Source: Mesobacillus maritimus | GTDB lineage: Bacteria > Bacillota > Bacilli > Bacillales > Cytobacillaceae | Direction: 5' to 3' | Length of the DNA stretch: 64,000 bases | Assembly (NCBI RefSeq): GCF_019749255.1 | Contig: NZ_JACWFH010000024.1 | Location: forward strand, 1 to 64,000 | In this document: one piece after another, positions 34,758-43,884 of the stretch | Layout: each line of letters starts with the position of its first letter | How positions within the stretch are numbered: position 1 is the first letter of the stretch | Notes under the pieces: model-generated | Databases searched by the model: none | Seen by the model: only the letters and a program-made list of their open reading frames with translations | What the model was told of the DNA's origin: nothing | Position numbers and translations under genes: made by a program

Positions 34758-35095
34758 ATGAATATTATTCTAAAAAAAGCTACAAACAAGGACGTAGAGC
34801 GGATTTATAATATTCAGGTAAAGTCCTTTCGGCCGTTTTTGGAAAAATATCAGGATTACAGCACCAATCTTTCAAATGAAAATGTTTATTTTGCTTGAAC
34901 ATCAAGGGAAGGGAATTGCTCAAAAGGCGATTGAAATGGTGGAAAGAATGTTTCCCCTAGAGAGTAGTTGGGGAATAGCTACTATCCTAAACGGAAAAAC
35001 GTAATTGCTATGTATATGAAAAAATGGGCTTTGTAAAAACAGGTGTGATGAAGAAGCTAAACGAACATACTACCTTGGTCTTTTATAAAAAATAA
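34758..35095 (+). pseudogene. GNAT acetyltransferase remnant
   Basis: Starts MNIILKKATNKDVERIYNIQ and stops after about 46 residues. Downstream frames hold the acetyl-CoA loop part HQGKGIAQKAIEMVERMF and the C-terminal MGFVKTGVMKKLNEHT. An internal segment is deleted and at least one more frameshift is present. The total is about 60 codons short of a normal GNAT gene. A decayed gene rather than an assembly error. Confidence 0.8.
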
Positions 35096-35113
35096 GATAG
35101 TGGAGGGCCAATC

Positions 35114-35857
35114 TTGAAACAAAATATTTATGACAATCCAACCTTTTTTAAGAAGTATTCTGCGTTACGCCGTAGTGGATTAACCTACAATGATTTTGTC
35201 GAACAACCTGCCATCAAATCGCTAATCTTCAGTCTTGAAGGGAAGTCTGTTTTAGATTTAGGGTGTGGAGATGGTAGGTTTGCTAAGTATTGTATTGATC
35301 ATGGTGCCATAAACGTTGTTGGTGTGGATATCTCAAGCAATATGATTAATCAAGCGAAGGTTGAAAATGGGCACGAAAACATCGAATATGTGTGCATTCC
35401 GTTAGAGGAATTAGAGATACCGAATGACAAATTTGATATGATTATCAGTTCGTTGGCTATTCATTATATTGAAGATTATCCAGCGTTATTAAAAAAAGTG
35501 AATGGATTATTAAATAAGAATGGTGAATTTATCTTCTCAACAGAGCACCCAATTGTAACGGCCCGTAAGGAAATGAACAATTGGGTTAAGGATAGTGACG
35601 GAAACAAGGTACATTGGGCATTGGATGACTATCACGAGGAAGGGAAAAGGGAGCAAAGTTGGTATATTGACGGGGTGATCAAATATCACCGGACGATTTC
35701 AACTTTATTAAATGGGTTGATCGAAGCTGGGTTCACCATTGGAAAGATTATCGAACCACAGTCTATTTCTACTGGTATTCAACAGATGCCGAAGATCATC
35801 AATGAGAAAAGAAGACCTTCCTTTATCGTTTTCAAAGCTATATTAACGGGAAAATAA
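35114..35857 (+). CDS. Class I SAM-dependent methyltransferase
   Basis: 247 residues with motif I VLDLGCGDGRFAKYC, motif II around VGVDISSNMINQAK, and FDMIISSLAIHYIED as motif III. C-terminal helical region with STEHPIVTARKE. The closest group is the small-molecule/ubiquinone-type methyltransferases found in Bacillus; substrate unknown. TTG start with TGGAGG 8 bases upstream. Confidence 0.85.
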   Translation: MKQNIYDNPTFFKKYSALRRSGLTYNDFVEQPAIKSLIFSLEGKSVLDLGCGDGRFAKYCIDHGAINVVGVDISSNMINQAKVENGHENIEYVCIPLEELEIPNDKFDMIISSLAIHYIEDYPALLKKVNGLLNKNGEFIFSTEHPIVTARKEMNNWVKDSDGNKVHWALDDYHEEGKREQSWYIDGVIKYHRTISTLLNGLIEAGFTIGKIIEPQSISTGIQQMPKIINEKRRPSFIVFKAILTGK

Positions 35858-35934
35858 AGTAAAGGGAGATTGCCATAATAATTGAGTAGCATTTTTTAAC
35901 AAAAACATTAAATTTTCGGGTCAGGAGTGATGTA

Positions 35935-36495
35935 ATGAATCCATTACTAATTGATTTTCCAGAAGAATTTACAACTGAACGTTTAGTTATTCGAATGCCT
36001 AAGCCTGGGGATGGACAAGCTGTTTTTGAAGCGATTATTGCATCCATCAAAGAGTTAGAACCATGGATGCCTTTTGCGCAAAATGAACAATCTGCACAAG
36101 ATGTTGAATTAAATATCAGGGAAGCATATATAAAATTTTTAAAGCGAGAGGATTTAAGATTACTAGTTTTTCTAAAAGAGTCCGGTGAACTTGTTGCTTC
36201 AACTGGGTTACATCGGATTGATTGGTCTGTACCGAAATTTGAAATAGGTTACTGGATTGATAGTCGTTTCAGTGGAAAGGGCCTCATGACGGAAGCGGTA
36301 AGTGGAATTACAGATTTTGCCTTTCGCGAGTTAAGAGCGAAAAGAGTGGAAATTCGATGTGATGTCAAAAACAAAAAAAGTCGTGCGATTCCGGAAAGAT
36401 TAGGGTACTCACTGGAAGGAACTTTGAAAAATGACGACTGGTCTGTTGATAAAAGTGAATTAAGGGATACTTGTATTTATGCAAAAACAAGGTAA
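35935..36495 (+). CDS. RimJ/RimL-type GNAT acetyltransferase
   Basis: 186 residues; FTTERLVIRMPKPGDGQAVF at the N-terminus, GYWIDSRFSGKGLMTEAVS as the acetyl-CoA loop, and ERLGYSLEGTLKNDDW at the end. Such enzymes acetylate ribosomal protein N-termini or small molecules. CAGGAGTGA site before the ATG. Confidence 0.85.
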   Translation: MNPLLIDFPEEFTTERLVIRMPKPGDGQAVFEAIIASIKELEPWMPFAQNEQSAQDVELNIREAYIKFLKREDLRLLVFLKESGELVASTGLHRIDWSVPKFEIGYWIDSRFSGKGLMTEAVSGITDFAFRELRAKRVEIRCDVKNKKSRAIPERLGYSLEGTLKNDDWSVDKSELRDTCIYAKTR

Positions 36496-36537
36496 ACGAA
36501 TGGGTTGGAACGAGGGCGCTTATAGTCATTTCGTTAA

Positions 36538-37269
36538 GTGGATAAGGTCATGAAGAGGAACAATGCAATTGAAGCAGCAAGACAAATAGTTGATCAACAC
36601 TTTCCTAACTGTAAGGGAGCTTTACTTGCCGGAAGTGTGGTCCGAAATGAAGCAACAGAAACATCAGACTTAGATATCGTCATTTTTGATAACCATCTAG
36701 AAGAATCTTATCGAGAATCCCTTAAGGAATTCGGGTGGCCAGTAGAGATTTTTGTCCATAACTTGACCTCCTATAAAACCTTTTTTAAAAGCGATTGTGA
36801 AAGAGCCCGACCTTCGTTGCCACAAATGGTTACAGAGGGAATCATCTTAAAAGATGTAGGTGTTATGGAAGAAATCAAGAAAGAGGCTCAAGAGCTTTTA
36901 GAGAAAGGTCCAAAGGAGTGGTCTGATGAAACCATTAGACTGAAGCAATACTTCATTACAGATACTTTGGATGACTTTATTGGCAGTTCACAAAGAGCAG
37001 AAGAAATATTTATAGCAAATGCACTAGCAGAACTTCTTAGTGAATTTATATTGAGAACAAATAGGAGGTGGATTGCGGCTTCCAAATGGACCATACGCTT
37101 ATTGAAGCAATATGATGAAAAATATGCAAAGGACTTTGTCGAGGCCTTTGATCGCTTTTATCGTAATGGGGATAAAAAACAAATTATCCAATTAGTAGAC
37201 GATCTATTGCAACCATATGGAGGCAGATTGTTTGAGGGATTTTCCATTGGAAAGAAAAAAGAAAAATAG
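36538..37269 (+). CDS. Nucleotidyltransferase-domain protein
   Basis: 243 residues with the polymerase-beta-type motif LLAGSVVRNEATETSDLDIV (Gly-Ser and Asp-x-Asp) near residue 35. A helical C-terminal domain follows. The layout is shared with aminoglycoside nucleotidyltransferases and with minimal nucleotidyltransferases, so an antibiotic role is possible but unproven. The start is unsure: GTG at 36538 or ATG at 36550, neither with a strong ribosome site. Confidence 0.75.
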   Translation: MDKVMKRNNAIEAARQIVDQHFPNCKGALLAGSVVRNEATETSDLDIVIFDNHLEESYRESLKEFGWPVEIFVHNLTSYKTFFKSDCERARPSLPQMVTEGIILKDVGVMEEIKKEAQELLEKGPKEWSDETIRLKQYFITDTLDDFIGSSQRAEEIFIANALAELLSEFILRTNRRWIAASKWTIRLLKQYDEKYAKDFVEAFDRFYRNGDKKQIIQLVDDLLQPYGGRLFEGFSIGKKKEK

Positions 37270-37280
37270 CAATAACGTTG

Positions 37281-37310
37281 ACTTACTATTTATTTTAGTA
37301 GGTTTTTTTT
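37281..37310 (+). terminator. Probable terminator
   Basis: ACTTACTA and TAGTAGGT pair with one wobble and run into eight T residues. Confidence 0.6.
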
Positions 37311-37551
37311 GAGTAAAAGTTAATTTATAAAGTTTGTCTATAATTTCTATGCAGAAACCCTGGATTGTACGTTGGTTGTTTCCCTTTATAACCAAGCCTA
37401 AATCTAGATTGTTATTTATCTTTTGTAAAAAGTTAGAGTCCAATGACATAATTTTAGGGTTTCAATTGCAAAATAAACATGATTCCTGTTAGAGATGGAA
37501 GGGTCTGTCTTGGTAAATATTTATACATAGTACTGAAGAAAGGAACAATTT

Positions 37552-39087
37552 ATGAAGAAAATTTCAAACGTATTTTGGATATCCGTAGCGCTTGTGCTCG
37601 CAGCCGTTATCTTTGGTGCTTCCGCACCAAAGAGTTTTGAGGAAGTAACGGGGAATCTTCAAGCATTTATAACATCAGCCTTTGGATGGTATTATCTTAT
37701 TTTAGTGACGGTAATCGTTGTATTTTGTGTTTTTCTTATTTTCAGTCCCGTTGGCGCAATTAAATTAGGAAAGCCGGATGAGAAACCAGAGTTTACGAAG
37801 GCTTCTTGGTTCGCGATGTTATTTAGCGCTGGGATGGGAATTGGACTAGTTTTTTGGGGGGCGGCAGAGCCACTTTCCCACTTCATAACACCTCCATTAG
37901 CGGAGGGAGGTACGAATGCTGCCCATAAAGAGGCGATGAGATACACGTTTTTCCATTGGGGAATTCATGCATGGGCAATTTATGCATTGGTGGCTCTTGT
38001 TTTAGCTTATTTTCAATTTCGCAAAGGTGAGCCTGGGCTCATTTCTGCAACATTAAAACCAGTACTTGGGAAAAGCATGGAGGGATGGTTAGGAACGCTT
38101 GTCGATGTACTAGCTGTCTTTGCCACCGTTATTGGCGTCGCAACAACTTTAGGTTTTGGTGCTGCGCAAATTAATGGGGGATTGTCGTATTTATGGGGGA
38201 TACCAAGCAACTTTTTAATTCAATTTTTCATCATAGCAGTCGTTACTGTGTTATTTATGATATCTGCATCAACTGGGTTAGGTAAGGGTATAAAAATTTT
38301 AAGTAATGCAAACATGGCTTTAGCGGTAATTCTATTAATATTAATGTTTTTTGTTGGACCTACCATTCTAATCTTAAATATGTTTACAGATTCAATTGGA
38401 GGATATGTACAAAATATTATTCAGATGAGCTTCCGGATTGCGCCATTGAATGAGGAACATCGTGGCTGGATTAATAGCTGGACGATTTTCTATTGGGCAT
38501 GGTGGATTTCTTGGTCTCCTTTTGTTGGTATTTTTATTGCTCGGGTATCAAGAGGAAGAACCATCCGCGAGTTTTTAATTGGGGTGCTATTGCTTCCATC
38601 ATTGGTTAGCTTCTTCTGGTTCGCTGTATTTGGTAACTCTGCCATACAAGTTCAAAATGCAGGAGTGGTGGATTTAACTCAATATGCGACGGAAGAAGTA
38701 TTGTTTGCTGTCTTTAGCCAACTCCCTTGGTCTACCCTTTTATCCATTGTGGCAATTGTACTTGTAAGTACATTCTTCATAACTTCTGCAGATTCTGCGA
38801 CGTTTGTACTTGGAATGCAAACCACATATGGATCATTGACACCGCCAAACCGAGTGAAGTTCACATGGGGGATTGCGCAGTCAGCGGTCGCGTTAATTCT
38901 TTTATATAGTGGTGGATTGCAGGCCCTTCAGAATGCATTGATTGCCGCCGCTCTTCCATTTTCTTTTATCATGGTTTTGATGATGATTTCGCTTTACCGA
39001 TCGTTGACAAAAGAGAAGAAGGAACTGGGTTTATATTTAAAACCAAAACGGAAAAAGGAACCTGAGATAAAAGATAAAAAAGCATAA
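37552..39087 (+). CDS. opuD: BCCT-family glycine betaine transporter
   Basis: Sodium-coupled uptake of glycine betaine or a similar osmolyte. The 511-residue protein has 12 predicted helices and the BCCT signatures [20 protein letters not shown], and [20 protein letters not shown], whose aromatic residues line the betaine site. A charged C-terminal tail rich in Lys ([19 protein letters not shown]) fits the osmosensing tail of OpuD/BetP proteins. Length equals B. subtilis OpuD. AAAGGA site. Monocistronic with a strong terminator. Confidence 0.92.
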   Translation: MKKISNVFWISVALVLAAVIFGASAPKSFEEVTGNLQAFITSAFGWYYLILVTVIVVFCVFLIFSPVGAIKLGKPDEKPEFTKASWFAMLFSAGMGIGLVFWGAAEPLSHFITPPLAEGGTNAAHKEAMRYTFFHWGIHAWAIYALVALVLAYFQFRKGEPGLISATLKPVLGKSMEGWLGTLVDVLAVFATVIGVATTLGFGAAQINGGLSYLWGIPSNFLIQFFIIAVVTVLFMISASTGLGKGIKILSNANMALAVILLILMFFVGPTILILNMFTDSIGGYVQNIIQMSFRIAPLNEEHRGWINSWTIFYWAWWISWSPFVGIFIARVSRGRTIREFLIGVLLLPSLVSFFWFAVFGNSAIQVQNAGVVDLTQYATEEVLFAVFSQLPWSTLLSIVAIVLVSTFFITSADSATFVLGMQTTYGSLTPPNRVKFTWGIAQSAVALILLYSGGLQALQNALIAAALPFSFIMVLMMISLYRSLTKEKKELGLYLKPKRKKEPEIKDKKA

Positions 39088-39108
39088 TACTTGTGTTATT
39101 TGAAATAG

Positions 39109-39148
39109 GAGTACTTCCCATATGGATTGGGAAGGTACTCTTTTTTTT
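39109..39148 (+). terminator. Terminator of opuD
   Basis: GAGTACTTCCCA pairs with TGGGAAGGTACTC (one bulge) and is followed by eight T residues. Confidence 0.88.
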
Positions 39149-39190
39149 GTTAAAAATTCAAAAAAATAGTTATCAGTAATAGAAATGGGT

Positions 39191-39238
39191 TTGACAGTCA
39201 TAATGTATTAGTGTACTATTTGGATAGTACACTAATAC
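39191..39238 (+). promoter_or_regulatory. Promoter and YtrA-type operator
   Basis: TTGACA (39191-39196), 17 bases, TACTAT (39214-39219). The -10 lies in the left arm of a perfect 15-pair palindrome, GTATTAGTGTACTAT (39205-39219) and its complement (39224-39238) with a 4-base centre. The AGTGTAC/GTACACT core is that of YtrA-type GntR repressors. Binding would cover the promoter. Confidence 0.85.
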
Positions 39239-39258
39239 GGATAGAGAGGGATTATATA

Positions 39259-40032
39259 ATGAATCCAATGAAAGGTTTGTTAAAAAAGGATTATCGTATT
39301 TCGAGACAATACTTTTGGATTTGGACTGGTGTGCTGGTGTTAGCCTTGGCGGCAGGGATTGGTTTATCCATATATGCATCACAGCCAGCTGGGACATTGC
39401 CTGTTTTAGTATTAACAAGTTTTGTTCATTTTGCTTTTGCACCAGTGTTCATGTTGTCACTATTAAATTTAGAATCAAAAACACAGTTGTGGTTGTATAC
39501 ACCACGACGAGGCATAGAGCTCATTCTTTCTAAATTTGGAGTGATCTTTAGCTACCAGGTAGTTTTACAAATTCTGTTAAGTTTTTATGCAGCTTTTATA
39601 ATCTTTTGGTTTGGGCGAGAAGTATATGAGCCTATTAGCTTTCGGTTATTTTTAGAAGCAGCGGTACTTTTAAATGCTCTCTTATTAATGGTTGGTTTTT
39701 ATTTGACAACATGGCTAACGTTCTTATGGACTGTTTTTCATTCGCTGAAGAACTTAGCGAAAACGATACGTTGGATCATTGTGATTGGAACGGTTTTTCT
39801 CTATAACATTGTCGAAAGTTTTCTTTTATCTCTTAAGCCAATTAAGAATCTAATAAATAAGTTTAACGTTGAAGTGATTTCCGAAGCTGCGCTTTCTTAT
39901 AAAGATGAACAATGGAGCGTTATGTTTGGATCAACCGATATACCGGTGCTTCCGCTCATCTATTATGCTTTGTTGATGGTCATTCTCATTACCGCTGCAT
40001 CGAAACTTCTTGAACAAAAAGTGGAGGTGTAG
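39259..40032 (+). CDS. ABC-type multi-helix membrane protein of the ytr operon
   Basis: 258 residues from the ATG at 39259 with GAGAGGG upstream. Six predicted helices with the ABC-2-like layout. It is the first gene after the operator and is followed after 3 bases by the GntR gene. Presumably the permease for the ATPase at 40405. It corresponds in position to the membrane subunits of the B. subtilis ytr operon, though the sequence is divergent. Confidence 0.75.
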   Translation: MNPMKGLLKKDYRISRQYFWIWTGVLVLALAAGIGLSIYASQPAGTLPVLVLTSFVHFAFAPVFMLSLLNLESKTQLWLYTPRRGIELILSKFGVIFSYQVVLQILLSFYAAFIIFWFGREVYEPISFRLFLEAAVLLNALLLMVGFYLTTWLTFLWTVFHSLKNLAKTIRWIIVIGTVFLYNIVESFLLSLKPIKNLINKFNVEVISEAALSYKDEQWSVMFGSTDIPVLPLIYYALLMVILITAASKLLEQKVEV

Positions 40033-40035
40033 AAG

Positions 40036-40404
40036 ATGGGGGAGGATTTCCAGGCATCAAAACCAATTTATATGCAAATTGTCGATAAGATTACCAGTGA
40101 AATTGTTCAAGGAAAGCGCCAGCCTGGTGACAAGCTTCCATCGGTTAGAGAGATGGCTGTTCAAATGGGAGTGAATCCAAATACGGTACAGAGAACTTAT
40201 GCTGAACTTGAAAGATTAAACATTGTAGAGACACGAAGAGGTCAAGGGACGTTTGTATCTGATAATAAGGATCTAACGGAGGAGTTGGGACGCAATATGC
40301 AAGATGAAATTATAAAATCGTTTATACAAAAGATGGAGGAAATCGGTGTAGATCGAAAGCAAATAGTCACACTTCTCCAACAATATCTTGGGGAGGGACA
40401 ATAA
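40036..40404 (+). CDS. YtrA-type GntR repressor
   Basis: 122-residue repressor: GntR winged helix (KPIYMQIVDKITSEIVQGKR, LPSVREMAVQMGVNPNTVQR, RRGQGTFV) plus a short helical dimer tail, the YtrA subfamily layout. In B. subtilis YtrA represses an ABC operon that cell-wall antibiotics induce. The palindrome at 39205-39238 should be its operator. GGAGGTG site at the end of the preceding gene. Confidence 0.88.
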   Translation: MGEDFQASKPIYMQIVDKITSEIVQGKRQPGDKLPSVREMAVQMGVNPNTVQRTYAELERLNIVETRRGQGTFVSDNKDLTEELGRNMQDEIIKSFIQKMEEIGVDRKQIVTLLQQYLGEGQ

Positions 40405-41112
40405 ATGGCCATAGTACTTGAAAATGTCTCTAAATCCTTCGGAAAAAAGAAAGCTTTAAAAAATATCAACCTTTCGTTTGAGAAAGGCCGAATTTATGGA
40501 CTGCTTGGCCCTAACGGTAGTGGAAAATCGACCATGTTAAAGCTGATGACTGGGCTCACTTTTCCGACTAATGGGACGGTGACACTAAATGGTCACCCTG
40601 TTACGAGGAAATCTAGTGAGCAGGTGGCTTACCTGACTGAACTCGATATGTTCTATGATGTATTCACTGTTAGGGAAACCGTAAATTATATGGCAAGCCA
40701 GTTTGCAGATTTTAACATTGAAAAAGCGAAGGAACTCTTGCAGGAATTAACTCTTGATCCTACCCAAAAGGTGAGATCATTATCAAAGGGGAATCGAGGC
40801 CGATTGAAGCTTGTGACCACCTTATCACGTGACACGGACGCCATTTTACTTGATGAGCCATTTTCTGGCCTTGACCCGATGGTTCGTGACTCCATTATAA
40901 ATAGTTTACTAAAGTACATTGATTTTGAAAATCAAGTTCTTATCATCGCGACACATGAAATTACCGAAATAGAATCCTTGCTAGATGAAGCCATCGCTAT
41001 TCATTATGGGACTGTAATTGGTCAAGAAAGTGTTGAAACTTTACGTGAGGAACAAGGGTTATCTGTTTTGCAATGGTTCAAACAAATTTCTAGAGAACAA
41101 GGGGAGGGATAA
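40405..41112 (+). CDS. ABC transporter ATP-binding protein
   Basis: 235 residues; Walker A GPNGSGKS, signature LSKGNRGRLKL and Walker B AILLDEPFSGLDP, with the switch His in ATHE. YtrB-like. Its ATG follows the stop of the GntR gene directly, so the genes are coupled. It probably works with the membrane protein at 39259-40032. Confidence 0.9.
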   Translation: MAIVLENVSKSFGKKKALKNINLSFEKGRIYGLLGPNGSGKSTMLKLMTGLTFPTNGTVTLNGHPVTRKSSEQVAYLTELDMFYDVFTVRETVNYMASQFADFNIEKAKELLQELTLDPTQKVRSLSKGNRGRLKLVTTLSRDTDAILLDEPFSGLDPMVRDSIINSLLKYIDFENQVLIIATHEITEIESLLDEAIAIHYGTVIGQESVETLREEQGLSVLQWFKQISREQGEG

Positions 41113-41114
41113 AG

Positions 41115-42014
41115 ATGACTTCGGTACTAACACTTAAAAATGTGAAAAAAACAATCAAAAGAAAAACGATTATAAACGGTCTTAGCTTCTCTGTTCTTGA
41201 AGGAGAGGTATTCGGTTTCCTTGGACCGAATGGTGCGGGGAAAACGACGACAATCCGAATGATTGTAGGACTAATGGAAATTAGTGAAGGGGATATTGTC
41301 ATTTGTGGAAAGAGCATTAAGGATGATTTCACAGGAGCAATTCGTCATATTGGCGCCATTGTTGAAAATCCAGAAATGTATAAATTTTTAACAGGGTATC
41401 AGAATTTAATGCAGTATGCACGAATGCATAACGGGATATCAAAGGGAAAAATAGCTGAGGTTGTTGAACTTGTTGGACTTACCGACAGAATCCATGAGAA
41501 AGTGAAAACTTACTCTCTAGGGATGCATCAACGCTTAGGTCTCGCTCAATGTCTATTGCATGATCCGAAACTATTAATTCTTGACGAGCCAACGAATGGC
41601 CTCGATCCAGCAGGGATTAGAGAAATTAGGGACCATTTAAGAATGCTGACTCGAGAACGGGGCATGAGTGTCATTGTTTCAAGCCATTTGCTGTCAGAAA
41701 TGGAGTTGATGTGTGACCGGATTGCAATTATCCAGAATGGCGAGTTAATCGATGTTCAGACCGTGAATGAATTCATAGATGGAGAAACAGCTTTGTTTTC
41801 ATTTGAAACTGGCCTTATCAACAAACCAGAGGTTACCTGGCTAAAAAGTGAATGGGACGCAACAATTACTGAGTCAGGGTTTACTGTAGAAACAGCTAGA
41901 GAGAAGATACCAGGTTTGATAAAAAAGCTTACGGCCAAAGGGGTAGATCTATACGGGGTCAAAACAATAGCGAAAACTCTAGAAGACAGATTCCTTGAAG
42001 TGACGTCGAAATAG
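41115..42014 (+). CDS. ABC transporter ATP-binding protein, BcrA-like
   Basis: 299 residues; Walker A GPNGAGKTT, a Q-loop near residue 85, signature YSLGMHQRLGLAQ and Walker B LLILDEPTNGLDPAG, with SSHLLSEME following. A C-terminal extension of about 80 residues resembles BcrA, the bacitracin-export ATPase. GGGGAGGG site in the preceding gene. It pairs with the permease at 42025. Confidence 0.9.
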   Translation: MTSVLTLKNVKKTIKRKTIINGLSFSVLEGEVFGFLGPNGAGKTTTIRMIVGLMEISEGDIVICGKSIKDDFTGAIRHIGAIVENPEMYKFLTGYQNLMQYARMHNGISKGKIAEVVELVGLTDRIHEKVKTYSLGMHQRLGLAQCLLHDPKLLILDEPTNGLDPAGIREIRDHLRMLTRERGMSVIVSSHLLSEMELMCDRIAIIQNGELIDVQTVNEFIDGETALFSFETGLINKPEVTWLKSEWDATITESGFTVETAREKIPGLIKKLTAKGVDLYGVKTIAKTLEDRFLEVTSK

Positions 42015-42024
42015 GAGGGGTATT

Positions 42025-42981
42025 ATGGGGAAATTAATTATCAATGAATGGGTTAAATTGTTCCGTAGAGCTGGGACAATGGTATTGGTGGGAATTGTGA
42101 TTTTAATGGTTCTTGGTATAGGAGCGTTTTTAAAATATGAAGAAATTCAGAATCCTCCACAAGAAAACCAGAATTGGAAACAAGATCTTACAGTTCAAAT
42201 AGAGGGGGACAGGGCAGCATTAGAGGAGACAGGTCAGAATAATGCTAACTTAAAGATGTTTTATGAGAGGCAAATAGCCATTAATGAATATCAGATTGAG
42301 CATGACCTCGCACCTGAAACTAATTATAATGTCTGGTCTTTTATCAGTGAGAATATGGGAGCTATTGGATTTATTGGCGTATTTACGATTATTATTGCGG
42401 CCGGTATGGTTTCATCTGAATTCTCATGGGGGACCATTAAATTGCTTTTAATCAGACCAATGAATAGGTCGAAAATTTTGTTATCCAAGTACATTACGGT
42501 CGTACTATTTGGTGTAATGATGTTGACGATTCTATATGTTGTATCTGCGGTAGTAGGTCTTGCCTTATTTGGGTTACCAGAGGAATCACTCCCGCACTTA
42601 GCTTTTGTGAATGGCGAAGTTGTGGAACGGAGTCTTTTCCTGAACCTTATCGGTGAATACTTCCTCTCTTCGATTGACGTACTTATGCTTGCTACTATGG
42701 CATTCATGATTTCAGCTGTATTCCGGAATAGCTCGCTAGCAATTGGTTTGTCCTTGTTTCTTATGTTCATGGGCAGTAGTATTACCATGCTACTTGCAGC
42801 GAGATACGAATGGGCAAAATACATTCTTTTTGCCAACACAAATTTGGCCGTCTATTTTGATGGGGTGCCTCCAGTTGAAGGGATGACCTTGACCTTTTCG
42901 ATTGTCATGCTTTTCTTATACTTTGTTTTGTTTCAGCTATTGGCGTTTTTCGTATTCTCTAAGAGGGATGTAGCAGCATAA
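42025..42981 (+). CDS. ABC-2 type permease
   Basis: 318 residues with one N-terminal helix (about 17-35), a long extracellular loop to residue 105, and five further helices, the BcrB/YtrF-like two-part layout. It is the last gene of the operon and ends near a bidirectional terminator. With the BcrA-like ATPase it may export or sense cell-wall-active peptides; this is inference. Confidence 0.85.
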   Translation: MGKLIINEWVKLFRRAGTMVLVGIVILMVLGIGAFLKYEEIQNPPQENQNWKQDLTVQIEGDRAALEETGQNNANLKMFYERQIAINEYQIEHDLAPETNYNVWSFISENMGAIGFIGVFTIIIAAGMVSSEFSWGTIKLLLIRPMNRSKILLSKYITVVLFGVMMLTILYVVSAVVGLALFGLPEESLPHLAFVNGEVVERSLFLNLIGEYFLSSIDVLMLATMAFMISAVFRNSSLAIGLSLFLMFMGSSITMLLAARYEWAKYILFANTNLAVYFDGVPPVEGMTLTFSIVMLFLYFVLFQLLAFFVFSKRDVAA

Positions 42982-43010
42982 TTTTTTTAAAAAAGCACCA
43001 CAAACAAAAA

Positions 43011-43039
43011 AGCAAACCATTTACCGGTTTGCTTTTTTA
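43011..43039. terminator. Bidirectional terminator
   Basis: AGCAAACC/GGTTTGCT stem flanked by an A run and a T run, between the ytr-type operon and yabR. Confidence 0.9.
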
Positions 43040-43087
43040 TTTTGAATTAAAAAGCACTCATAAAAGGCGCAATCCTATTCAATGTGG

Positions 43088-43540
43088 TTATCCACGTCTT
43101 CCGCCGCGGCCGCCACGTTTTGTTTCAGTGTTACGTTTTAGTGAAGATAAATTTTCTTCACTTGATTTTAAGAACTTTGCCATTTTATCTTCAAAGGTTT
43201 CCTTTGGTTTAAAAGCACCTTTTGAACGAAAATCTTTTGAACGGTTATCACCGCGGCCCTGACGTGGTGGGCGCTGAGAATAAGAAGAAGATGCTTGGCC
43301 TTCTGGGCGATCAATCGCCTTTTTAATGGATAAAGCAACTTTCCCGTCCTTTTCACTCAGTACTTTTACCTCAATTTGGTCGCCAATTTTAAGATGGTCA
43401 TTTACATCTTTTACATAGCTGTCTGCAACCTCACTGATATGCACAAGACCTGTTGAGCCTCCAGGCAATTCAACGAAAGCTCCGAAATTAGTGATACCTG
43501 TTACTTTACCCTGTACTTTGCTACCTACTTCGACTGACAT
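43088..43540 (-). CDS. yabR: S1-domain RNA-binding protein, YabR-like
   Basis: 150 residues with a single S1 domain (2-75: VGSKVQGKVTGITNFGAFVE, LVHISEVADSYVKDV) and a basic, Gly/Arg-rich tail ending KRGGRGGRRG. B. subtilis YabR has the same tail. YugI/GSP13 is the alternative. Usually yabR lies next to divIC, which is not here. The ATG at 43540 starts the conserved MSVEVGSK sequence, with GGGGGA upstream. Confidence 0.88.
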   Translation of the reverse strand: MSVEVGSKVQGKVTGITNFGAFVELPGGSTGLVHISEVADSYVKDVNDHLKIGDQIEVKVLSEKDGKVALSIKKAIDRPEGQASSSYSQRPPRQGRGDNRSKDFRSKGAFKPKETFEDKMAKFLKSSEENLSSLKRNTETKRGGRGGRRG

Positions 43541-43576
43541 AGAAATATGGTTCCCCCTCAAAATTGTTAAACACAC

Positions 43577-43884
43577 TCTATTATAACAAATTATAGAGAA
43601 ATTACCTCGTACTATTTTTCACCTATTTTTTCCGATTATGTGACTCTTTATTCGCTAGAAAGAAAAGGCGTTTGAAAAAGCTGATATTTAATGGTTTTTA
43701 ACGCTTACATTCATGCTAAATTTCCTCTCCGTAACTCCTGAAAACTTGATTATTTTTATAAATAAAGTCGCTTTGTTCGTTATTTCAAGTATAATGGAAC
43801 CTTAGTCATCAGATGGAGAATATGATTTTTTACAATGAGAATTATATACATAAGTCCGATAATCCAAATAAATGAGGTCTTTGT
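43577..43884. other. Divergent intergenic region of yabR and dbpA
   Basis: A TATAAT hexamer at 43790-43795 could serve dbpA, but no good -35 is spaced before it. A weak cre-like sequence lies at 43697-43710. No gene is seen. Confidence 0.35.

Noticed and set aside
43697-43710. cre-like sequence between yabR and dbpA
   Set aside because: The last positions deviate and neither gene is a known carbon-control target.
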